A stretch of 64,000 bases of DNA from assembly GCA_028532985.1 (NCBI GenBank), contig JANCIK010000006.1, forward strand, positions 2,356,001-2,420,000, in the 5' to 3' direction. The notes below the pieces were generated by a model. It had not been told where the DNA came from. It made no database searches and was given only the letters and a program-made list of their open reading frames with translations. Below are positions 54,127-64,000 of the stretch, piece by piece. The DNA comes from Stropharia rugosoannulata (Eukaryota > Basidiomycota > Agaricomycetes > Agaricales > Strophariaceae). A program made the translations under genes and the position numbers. How positions within the stretch are numbered: position 1 is the first letter of the stretch; each line of letters begins with the position of its first letter.

Positions 54127-54702
54127 CACGGCGGACATTCAGCCGTTAGGTTGCCGGGGTATTTGTCATGTTGTGCCGGGAAATGTATTGCTGTTAACTC
54201 GTAAGCAGTCACATGTACGTCACAGTGTACGTCACATCCCATTGCTATCCTAGAGAATTCACGGAATTTCAGAAAGGGTAAACTGCTTTTGCATACATTA
54301 TGACTGTGTTCTAGTACAGTACACTGAGTAACAATAAGTAGCTAAATCCCTAACCGCTGAAGTCAGACACATAAATTCAAAGTTGATGATGGTATCCCTC
54401 ATTTTTTCCTTACTTTATGTTTTTTTACTATCATCAACTTTGAATTTATGTGTCTTACATTTCGGCGGTTAGTGCTTGATCTACTTATTTTTATTCAGTG
54501 TACTGTACTGGAAAACAGTCATAATGTATACAAAAAGCAGTTTCCCCTTTCTGAAATTCCGTGAATTCTCTAGCATGACTCTAGCAAGGAGATGTGACGT
54601 AAGCTGTGACGTACATGTGACTGCTTAGGAGTTAACAGCAATACATTTCCCGGCACAACATGACAAATACCTCGGCAACCTAACAATTGAATGTCCGCCG
54701 TG
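54127..54702. repeat. Long near-perfect inverted repeat (palindrome)
   Basis: The left arm (about 54127-54394) and the right arm (about 54426-54702) are reverse complements with roughly 90% identity by eye. They are separated by a ~31-nt AT-rich loop. Both outer ends read CACGGCGGACATTC (right end complemented). Matching segments include gttgccggggtatttgtcatgt, caagcagtcacatgtacgtcac-like sequence and agagaattcacggaatttcag. Transcribed through, it would fold into one long hairpin. No ORF of note lies inside. No obvious target-site duplication flanks it. It could be a fold-back element or a recent inverted duplication. Confidence 0.93.
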
Positions 54703-54796
54703 ATAGCAGTTGCTTCCGGGTCCTTCGGTCCGGTTAAAATATTACGTGATCGCATTGGTGACATTTGTTACCGTAAGTAGTTGAACTTGAGTTCAA

Positions 54797-56810
54797 CCGT
54801 AGTTTCAACCCGACTACTTGAGGACGTTCCGGTATTCGAGAGTCCGCCCCTCCGAGTGTCCATGGACAGTCCGACTCGGACATGTCACACATTTGTAATA
54901 TGTGACACGGCGGGCCGCCATATGCGATGGCGACGCGTCCAAGCGCTCCAAGTGAGAAATGACCTGGAAATCTTTCACTTTTATTTTCTTTAAAAATATG
55001 TCGGAAAAATCCAAATATGCTGATCAGCAGCTTGCGCCGCTGATGACATCATCAGTGGATATCACATCCCGCAGAGAGACGTATCACCATGGTTATCAAA
55101 GCTGATAACCCCCTTACCTGTACAGATATTTGAAATCTATACTTATTACTTTGAACAAGAGAGATGATCAGGACGTTACCTGCCTCGATCACTGTATGTC
55201 AATGTACACGAGAAACATTGTAAGTACATATATTCTCAATGTCATTGGTTATCAAACGAATATAAGTAATACGGTCGGGGTTTATCAGTACATTCTCAGA
55301 TCATATCCGAGGTCACCACTTTGTGCATGTAATTCTATGAGAGCATGTAAACAACCGCAGTATAATAGTATGTGTACACGACCACATTTAAACCAAATTT
55401 AATCTTAAAAACATATCACTGTTCACTGTGTCCACTATGTAGTTGACATTAATATACATGCTTACTCGGCCACTTGTCCGGACTTCGTTGCATTCAAGTA
55501 GATTGGAGGTATGTACTGTGTAGTCCCTCAACGTTCAACATTCAACATCCATCTTTACAATGTTTGAAAAAGTGTATTAGCTCTGTAAGTGGTCTTTAAC
55601 AATAATACGGTGTACACAATGTAGTACTAGTACTATTTAAATGCAATCAATTTTGCCTGTTACAAGTATGGGAGCATAGCTTCCTTTTTTAGTATAAGTG
55701 AAGGCTCATTGGAGGTAACTAGCCATATGTAAACAGTTTTTGAAAGTTATCAGAAGAATAGCTCTGGCAACTGAATATTGCACACGGAAGAAAATGATAA
55801 CCGGATATAAGAGGTTTTTGAAGATTGTCAATGAGAAAGGTGTTTATAGTTCTGACAACTGCTGATAATAGGTTATCAGGGCATGTACTAATGAACGGCT
55901 CGATCAGGGGCTGTTATTCTGTTTACCGGATATAAGGGGTTTTTGAAGATTGTAACCCACCCTTAAAGGTGATGAACTGATATGCGCATATCTGGCCATT
56001 TCAGGCGAGATATGTTTATTCTGATTTTTCCGACATAGGTTTTAAGGAAAAATGGAACATACATATGTTTCAATAGGTCGGAAACATAGTCAAACTATTT
56101 GAAATCTATTCTTCCTTCTCATTGAGCACATAATGTGATTTATTGCTTTCTTTTACTGTCCATATAAACATACATCCATTGCGAGCTATTCAAATCTGTT
56201 ACAACAATGTTACAATCTAGTAGCTCGTCTAATAGAATCGATTCCCACATATTCCCACCTATTCCTTTACATACGCTCATTTCCATTTGGGTGCATTGCC
56301 CGTAGTAGACCAGAATTTGAAACCCAAGAAAGCGCACAGAAGAGCCAGGAGAGCAGTTGCATACAGCAGCCAAAGTCCAGAGAAATAAAAGAGCTGTGAA
56401 GTACCTATTCAGAGCAAGCAGCAAGCAGACAGTCGAAGCTGGTCGGTGAGGGGCAAGTGAAAAGCATGAGCATCCTAGAGGTATAGGTGTAGTCCGGTTC
56501 TTTAAGCAAGGTCAGTGACTATCACAGGTGACAGCAATATTAGATACGCACCCTTTAATGCCTAATATCGCCCTTACCATCTGCAATGGTTTTATGTGGT
56601 TAGGGCGGGGTGGGGGTTGCTCGAGTCCAACATTCCGAGGTGAGTGCTTGTGGCAATCAAGTGGCAACCGTCCCCTCTGAAGCGGACGTTGAATCTGAGA
56701 TGGAAGTGTCACGTACATGATGTTTTCCCCGCCGGACAGTCCGCCTAGGACATGGAGGGGCGGACTCTCGATTTCCGGAACATTTACGACTACTTATCCT
56801 CCACCGACCA
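54797..56810. mobile_element. Possible non-autonomous DNA element bounded by inverted repeats
   Basis: Near 54810-54890 the sequence gactactt..gttccgg..CGAGAGTCCGCCCCTCC..ggacagtccg recurs in inverted orientation at 56730-56800; the 17-bp core is exact (54837-54853 and 56754-56770). A second inverted pair lies inside: TATGTCGGAAAAATC at 54997-55011 and its complement at 56023-56037. The two pairs nest in the order expected for long terminal inverted repeats, but the spacing differs (about 160 bp on the left, 730 bp on the right), so one side has an insertion or the repeats are unrelated. The ends and any target duplication cannot be fixed. Confidence 0.45.
55801..55954. repeat. 29-bp direct repeat pair
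   Basis: ccggatataagaggtttttg.. at 55801-55829 recurs with one mismatch at 55926-55954 (ccggatataaggggtttttg..), 125 bp apart in the same orientation. It lies within the repeat-bearing block. Confidence 0.85.
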
Positions 56811-57482
56811 TTTCTACCATCATTGGGCCGCTACTTATGACTCAAAAAAATTGCCAATGCATTGAAAATGTATATTTGCCATCCGACTAAAGGATAGATC
56901 TAAACAAGATCTAAATCGCAACCGTGAGTGAAGGTAGGATTGTTAGGAGTGTCTTCCAGGAGGGCGACATAGTATGAAAAGACGTTTATAGAGCGGAAAC
57001 ACGTCGAGAATGAAGTCTCCTGCACTAGTGACATATGTTGGCCTAATCATTGGTGCTTCCTTGTGTATGTTTGACTTACAGCCAATCTATTAAACTGACT
57101 AACTCGGGCTTTTCACAGAACCTGGATGGCACTTCAACATGCATAACTGGCGATTCCTTCGAGATAGTTACGCATATTAGCCCACCTACCAGACAGGCCA
57201 TCCGTATATCTTTAATATAATATACCGTTAATGCTATAAATTCAACACACCAGGCCGATTTTATTCTTATGGTGAGTGTTCCTTGAAGTTGCAGTATAAT
57301 GAGTTCTAATGAAAGTTGATCCGATTAAGTATTTGTGTCTACGCGACTCTCATCCGACATGCTCGGGGACACTGGCCATTTAATAACTTTTTGGGCGATA
57401 AGGTAAGCAACGATAACGATAGACGCCCAAGGCCACGCCCGTTGTCTCTAGTCCACATTGTGTTCCTTCACTGTTGACCATC

Positions 57483-60400
57483 ATGTCAACTAATGTTACT
57501 GGCCCTGTTCCACCGCAAGCTCTCACATACATTTTCAACCATGTCATTCTGCCACCGCAGCTTCCCCACCAGGAAGAAAGTGAAGAATGCACTTTACTCG
57601 GCAATCTTACACTTTGCCAACAAGCTCACGCTGTCGCGAATCAATTCCAATCCTACCTAACGGGAGATCAAGCAACCCAATGGGATGCTGTTTTAGAACT
57701 ATTGGCAAACCTAGTAGAGACCACCAGGGTCTTTGGAAGGGAGGACAGTGTGAAGAAGATACTAGAACTCAAAGTGGGAGGTCAGTTTTATTTTATTTAT
57801 TTTGGAAACTCGTTTCTTATGTTATTTTGCATTGAAAATACAGGTACTCTGGCTTTCCACATTCGTGCACAGAATTCTGGCCTTCTCTTGCGCAAAAACG
57901 AGAACTTCATCATTTTCGAAGCTTTTGAGTTAGCACCGCCTCCTGAAGATGTCATACGCATCGAAGGAAAACTGCTTTGTTCCTATCCAGGCCCCGCAAT
58001 CGAAGTTCCTTTACATATTGCTCAGGACAACTCATTCGTTGAACAACTTGTTGCATTCCTTTGTCAAATGGATGTCGATACTATAGCCAATGCGTTGCCT
58101 ACGACAACGAAAGCAGCCTCAACGGTGGTGGAGTCACGGAGCACCGTTGATCCCAAGTACATCACCCAGCTTCTCACTGCAATTCTTCATGGCGTCGGCC
58201 AGGAGGCCAATGTTCAGCGAACCGTCAAACGGTATGCTGATGAAGTTTGCTGGTATTATGATGCTCAGAACCCCTGGCGAAGGGCCCCTTTCTGGCTCCT
58301 GCTCCGCGTCGCTGTTCAAAGGACTTGCCAGTCCCGCGAAGTCTATAAATGCTGGATGCTTCTGTTCCACGCACACCTTCTCAAGTTATTCACAGATGAA
58401 AGTTACTCAAGCGATCTGCTTCATATTGCGAGAGTCAAAACTGGTTGTCGGGCATACAAATTGAAAGATGCCAGTCCGACCCCTCTTTTAGAGACCGTGC
58501 AGCAGATTTGTCTTGTTGCCGAAGAACAACTGCAAGCAAGATGGCTACAACATCAAAAAAATCATTCGGCTTCTTCTCATTCGCATATCTCTTTCCCTTC
58601 ATCTTTCAAAAATCAAACGGAGCTTTCGCTTTCGAGCTGTCGCAATTACTTCTGCGATATTCTCAGCATCAAATCTCACACTACATTGGGCCAAACTTTT
58701 CAACCTCGGCTCAAGTCTCGCTTAAGAGGGCTCGACATCTCTGATTTGTCTCGTGATCGCTTAGCCATTGCATTTGAAGACGAACCACATATATCTCTGT
58801 ATGACTTTGAGCTTCTTATTGAAGAGCAATTGGGCGATTGGACTAACAACAATCTTGCAACGACATCGGCGAGCGAGATACTGGAAGCTTGGTTTATGCA
58901 ATACTTTTCGTTGGCAAAAGTCCATTACAAGGGGAACCCGGAAGATCAGTCAATAATGATCTTGACGCTGCTTGATATCTGGATGGCGCTTGACAAGATA
59001 ACCTGCACACAGCATCCGCTTTTACGGGAGTACTCTCCTGAAATTCCGCACACAGTTCTGGATCCATTGTTACTCCGACACTCCATTTATCTTGATCGCG
59101 CTTCTGCGATAACCACTTATTTACAATGCCGGCATGCGAGTGCTGTTTCTAGTAATCCATCCATATATTCTGCAAAAACCATTTCATCCTCGTTCGCTAT
59201 TTGCTTCTATGACAGTTCTCAAACATTGCAAGATCTGATGGCTCTCATCGTGCAAAGTGCGACAGCTGAGCGCAAGGCAAAGTGCACGGAGCTGGCCGCA
59301 ATGAACGAGGAATATGAACTTTTGCAGCAACAGATTGGAAATATGGAACATGACTACCGACAGTTAACAGGGCGTTACGGGAATACCTACTACGCACATG
59401 ACTGGTATTGTTCTAAATGCCAATTGGAGAAACGTGCGGCTTCTATGCGTATCAGTGTTCATGAATGGCCCCTGCCAGAAGGGATGCTTGAATCTAAAGC
59501 AACGGTGTTTGAACTTGACTGTCCTTTAATTATTTTGGTATGGAGGACTCTTACCTACCATGTCGTTCGTGACATTGGTATGGCTCATATTAGTAGTCCA
59601 GACGTCCCACCCAAGGGTTACTTCATCCATGAATATGAAGGCCTAAGGCTATGGAACTCGAAAGCTAACTCGAACTTAAACAGAGTTACGTTCGCATCAG
59701 AGACAAGCTCATTCACAAATAGTCATTATCGTGACACTGCCATACCGTCCTCGGAAGAAAGAGTCTGCGTCAATAATGGTCTGCAATTCAAACTGTATGA
59801 CAAGTCTTACAGAACCCCTATCGAATACCCTTTCAATATTGATATTCATCAACACTGCACTCTGCGTCTGCCTGTTAAGGCCAGCCCTTATTCACATCTG
59901 CAGTATGCCGTTTCATACACAACCCACTCGCATAACTCAACGATTGTCCGACAAAGCGACTGCCCAATCGACCTCAACATTCATGAACATCTTGCTTTTT
60001 CTAACCTTCGTTGCGGTGCCGTGCTTCAATGGCTCAATATTCTTCGCGAGATCCGCACTAAAATACTGACGTTTTCCCGCTCTGAAGTCCATACTCTCAT
60101 GATGCAAGCAGCTTGGGAGATTGGACCATTCTCAGCCACCAACGTCAGGCTCTGGCACGAAGAATTGAAGATAGAGTACTTTGGTTTATCTTTAGTTCAA
60201 GAGGCCTTGAATCTTTTACTTCATGTGGAAGAAAACTGGACTGAGGCAAATACGGTGCAGACCATCAGTACGTTTCCGAGCTCATGTTTGATTGAATAAT
60301 TGTCTTAATAGCGTCTCAGTTTATTTAACAAATCGACTTGCCGTCTCTGCCACAAGCATTCAAGTCTTGACCGCGTGTTCAGACCTCTTACGGAAAGCTC

Positions 60401-63400
60401 GTGAGGTGACACATCGGTGGATGCGCCAAATATCTAGCAAGTTGCAATCCACAAATGGAAATGAAGAGGCAGCAATTGAGTTTCAGCAACGAGCATGTGA
60501 AATGGCCACTATTTGCAGCGCAACGTTTGATGTATACATCAGTCAACATCTCCACTTGCCTTCAACAGCTAAAGAATTCGCTATCCTGATTGAATGCGGC
60601 ATCGTGGTCTACGACAATTCTCCAAGCAAACTTAAAGATGTGCCTCAGGAATTCCAAAGGCTACTTCATCGTGATCGCAGGCGTCGTCACTGGCTGGAGC
60701 CCCTCATAACTAAACATATTTACAATAAAAGACGTGGAATTGATGACGCCATAAAATCAGTTTGGCCTACATATGAGCCTGGAAGCCAATGGGTTTGTCT
60801 GCCGGAGCCAAACTCGCGCTGGATTACTTCGTCTACCGGAACTCAAGCCGAGAATCGCTCGCAAGAAATTCATTATAATATCTTGACAGGCGAACTTTTG
60901 ATAGATGGGAAGCCATTAGGACGCCTTCCGCGCAAGATAGTCAGTCATCCTACTTACCAACGACTGTTCAAAGAGGTATATTTACTGTTTCAAACCACTT
61001 CATCCGCGCTAATATTAGCGGGCCGCTAGAAAATCTTTGATGTCATCCCGGCTAATATGAGTGGTATGGACTATGCAACAAGGCTACCATTTAATGGATT
61101 TCAGGTAGGAACTCTCTGATACCTCTCTCAGCATTATTTCAGTTAATTGCGTTGATCAGATATATTTTGCATTTCATCAACGTGACAAGGAACGGTTGAT
61201 CATCCGGACAAGGAATCAGGCGGGACAAGTATTCGAGCTCATTCCTCATGACGTCTTCTCCCAGGATTTCCCCCACTTTCTTGCCGAGGACTATGCTCAT
61301 TGGATGAATGTTCATTCTGGAATTATCGAGTTTCGACCTCTTGACCAACCGTGGACTTGTTCGCCTCATAATTGGCGTTTGAACTTCTCGTTAGACGGAC
61401 CTTCCACCATGTGCCTTAAAGATCTTAGAACGTCACAGATGCTGCTTGATATACGCAGTTCTACTTTTCAAACAATAGCTGTTCACCTCAATCCTCTGGA
61501 GCATGCGAAGTACCTTATACCTGTCCTCAGGAAAGAAGATGAGACTTGGAAAGTTTTCGTTGATCTTCCTCGGTTCAGGCTGTCATTCTTTTTGAACGAC
61601 TGTCAGAAGTTGGAGTCCTGCAACATGCAGCATATGATTATCGATGGCAATCAAAGCTCCGGGACTATGTTTGGGCTACAAAATCAGTTGGTATTGTGTC
61701 ATAAGGATATCAACTTTACTACATTGCAGAGATCGCGCCTAGTCGTCATTCCTTATGGTACTGTCGAATCTTCACTCACTCCCGACAAGCACCATGTCTG
61801 CGTGACAATTAGTACTGAAGGAGATTCAAATCGCCACGTCGACTGGTTCAAATATGATATTGACACAGACCTTGGGCTTTTAGTTGGTAATCTCAGCCTT
61901 ACCAGCCATCTCTTCAAAATATATCTGCACGCTCTATGTAGTCACCCACTTCCTGACCCATTGACTGGACAGCGCGGCACCACATACGCACTGGAAGAGC
62001 TGGGGAATGCGCGCTCTTTCTCCTTTCAACAACTCTCTAACACCGATATCATTCTGCTTCGTCTGATTGGAGATATCAGTCCCCAACGTTGCTATTATCC
62101 CAGTGTTCTTCGAAGAATGCAAATCACGGAATGGTCCCCTCATCTTCCGGTTCTCACTCAGCATAGGCTCTTTGATACAGCAGCATTGAAAGTTATAGAC
62201 CATGCAAGATCCCTGACCGTTTTCCCTGACTTGTTTATCGAGCTTCCCTCTTGGACGCCAAGGAGCGAACCTGTCTTGAGGGGACGAGCAGCGCGACAAG
62301 CTGTCTTCTATCCAGGAGAAGCGTTATCGTCAGCTTGCGATTCTAGTTATCGGTCTCGAGGCTCAATACATGGTTCGAAAGGCGAAATGGAGGCCAGTAA
62401 GATATCAAGACTGGTATATAACTGGCCTATAGGCATTGGAGGCACTGACTCCAGACACTTAACCATACTCAGTACTTTTGAGAAGTGGGGTTTTGTAAAG
62501 GGAACAGGTGATCACATATCACTGGCGTACGCACAAGAGTGGCTGACCTTCAGCTTAAATGATCACTGGATGAAAATCTACGAGACGTGTCGCCACATTC
62601 ACGACTCCAGCTCTAAGTTTAAATTGATGTTCTCATTTGCTGCTCTTGCTTACAGAGAAGAGCCTGACATTGAACAAAATTTGCCTATTCTCCTGGCATG
62701 TGCGACACTTCCGTCGTCGCAGCTAGAACAACCTCCCCACCACGACTCATATGACCTCAGTGAAGGGTATGTTCCAAGACCGGATCGCGTAACCTCAATG
62801 GTTGTCGCCCATGTTCATACATTGGAACATAGTCCTGTTGCATCAAATCTTCGTCAAATCGTTACTGAGAATTATGATGCGTTCCAGAGGCGTCGTAGTC
62901 AACATTATCAAGAGCTTTCGCGTACACAAGTCAACATCGCCGTTAACAACTTGATGGCGCAATGGCCCAACTCCAGTCCTCGCCTACTATTTGCAAACGA
63001 AGAAAGTGGAAGAGGGTGGTTTCGATCCGAGGAAATGATGACACAAGTACAAACATATTTTCAGCGTTGCTTTAACAATAGCGACCTCAAAGAATTCGCT
63101 TCGTGTGTGTCAAGAACATTACAAGGTTGCACGGTGTTTTCTATGGATGAGTATGCCGTCCCACAGTTGGAGTACTCATCACTAATACCTGTTATGCCCG
63201 TGAACAAGTTATCGCCATTCACATTGGATAGTCTCTTGTTGGATAGGTGTACTAAACCAATCATACCACGAAGGTCGCGTGCTTTCAGTAACTTCAGAGA
63301 GCAGGCATCTCAAGTCAGAGGGTCAGGGAAACCTGTCGAAACGCTCATGCTTAGCAAACTGGTTGGGCAATTCAGGCGCAACCATTCATCAACTCTACAG

Positions 63401-64000
63401 CAGATCTACCACCGCCGGCTTGAGGAAAGTCAACAGGAACTAGAAGGACAACCAGTGTCGACAATACCAAGCGAATGTATCCCTCCAATGAGCGTTTGCA
63501 TTACATACAGTGGGCATTGTCAGAACCGCCTGCGCAGGATTTTGGAGTCAATTTGCCATGCTTTGGAGCCGATTTATGTCGAGGAAAAGATTATCAAAGC
63601 TGTTGGCCTTTGGCCTCCCATATCAAAGCGCCTATTGCTTCAACTCCTGTCTACAGATGGCCTTGGAAATTGGTCAGATACGCTCATTGCATTAGGCGAA
63701 GCATATCTCGAGTTTCAGCATGCACAACGATTAGTTTGGTTTTCGTTACGCTCCGATGTCAATAATTTCTACAAGGAGCTCGACAACACGTCGTTCAACT
63801 CAATTGATGCCAAAAAATATCCTATATGGTTAACTATACAGGTGAACATATTGAAGTTATTACTTTTCTGAGAAGTAGATTGACTTTCGTGCGCTTTAGA
63901 TTCAAGGAAATTTTCTTGCTCGCCCTCTTCAATCTCAAGTAGCGATAGAAATGGTATCGCCCTCTTCACGTCAGAGCACGACATTACAGCTTAACATGGG
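57483..64000 (+). CDS. Giant DUF6606/DUF3638 protein (annotated elsewhere as ubiquitinyl hydrolase-like), 5' part
   Basis: Six exons in the window: 57483-57780, 57844-60267, 60320-60975, 61030-61104, 61160-63841 and 63900 to the edge; ~2078 residues so far. The 63-nt first intron (57781-57843) has no stop and keeps frame, so read-through is possible, but splicing restores the conserved LKVGGTLAFHIRAQNSGLL. The N-terminus (YIFNHVILPPQLP, HIRAQNSGLLLRKNENFIIFE, PWRRAPFWLLLRVAVQRT) is the DUF6606 domain. Further on, HPTYQRLF, ELIPHDVFSQDFP and HWM match the family's middle part. The last exon reads FLARPLQSQVAIEMVSPS and then LQLNMG, the beginning of the DUF3638 nucleotide-binding-like motif, cut at the edge. 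Family members reach about 3000 residues in many fungi. Their biochemical role is unproven. A CxxC pair lies in DWYCSKCQLE. Confidence 0.87.

Larger units (their letters stand above)
54703..57482. other. ORF-poor, repeat-bearing intergenic block
   Basis: 2.8 kb of mostly AT-rich sequence without a supportable gene. It holds several internal repeats, listed separately. The last few hundred bases (from about 57000) presumably form the promoter of the giant gene at 57483. The block looks like decayed non-autonomous transposon sequence, though no transposase remnant is visible. Confidence 0.6.

Noticed and set aside
54961..55402. Plus-strand short ORF in the repeat block, considered as a transposase remnant
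   Set aside because: No catalytic motif or zinc finger, and the DNA is AT-rich repeat sequence.

Overview
This window is a piece of a fungal nuclear genome, most likely a mushroom-forming basidiomycete (Agaricomycetes). Most genes are split by short introns of about 45-80 nt with GT..AG ends. The protein set is typically fungal: HET-domain proteins, an ELMO protein, an Sgf73-type SAGA subunit, a hydantoinase/DUF917 fusion and a giant DUF6606/DUF3638 protein. I rebuilt the exon structures by hand from both strands. For every complete gene the spliced reading frame closes exactly at the stop codon. The protein-family names come from recognising sequence motifs, not from a search.

Layout. 1-2562: a GC-rich, apparently intronless minus-strand ORF running off the left edge. 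2563-8039: 5.5 kb with no supportable gene. 8040-12884: two tandem minus-strand HET-domain genes, one carrying an in-frame array of twelve 9-bp units. 14123-14728: a small nucleoside 2-deoxyribosyltransferase-like gene beside them; together these three could be an allorecognition or immunity locus. 15251-19052: a DUF4743/Nudix protein and the DNA polymerase delta subunit POL32/Cdc27, convergent. 20059-24553: a 28-exon hydantoinase A plus DUF917 protein. 25447-28200: an unknown Ser/Pro-rich protein and a DUF202 membrane protein, divergent. 28822-36788: methylenetetrahydrofolate reductase, ELMO, and the SAGA subunit Sgf73.

36987-48353: a tRNA 2'-phosphotransferase-like protein with altered active-site motifs, the phosphatidate phosphatase App1, an 85-aa protein of unknown function, a FAD-dependent phenol-hydroxylase-type monooxygenase, an intronless T4 Rnl1-type RNA ligase and coproporphyrinogen III oxidase. 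48550-54049: an F-box protein, the bifunctional purine enzyme ATIC and an HD-domain nucleotidase. 54127-57000: repeat DNA, consisting of a near-perfect 575-bp palindrome directly upstream of the HD gene and then ORF-poor sequence holding inverted and direct repeats. 57483-64000: the first ~2080 residues of the giant DUF6606/DUF3638 protein, cut by the right edge.

Most of the window is ordinary housekeeping. The less ordinary parts are the HET/NDT locus with its repeat array, the pair of RNA-repair-like genes (a ligase and a divergent 2'-phosphotransferase) about 7 kb apart, and the palindrome/transposon-like block at 54-57 kb. I saw no rRNA, tRNA or CRISPR array.
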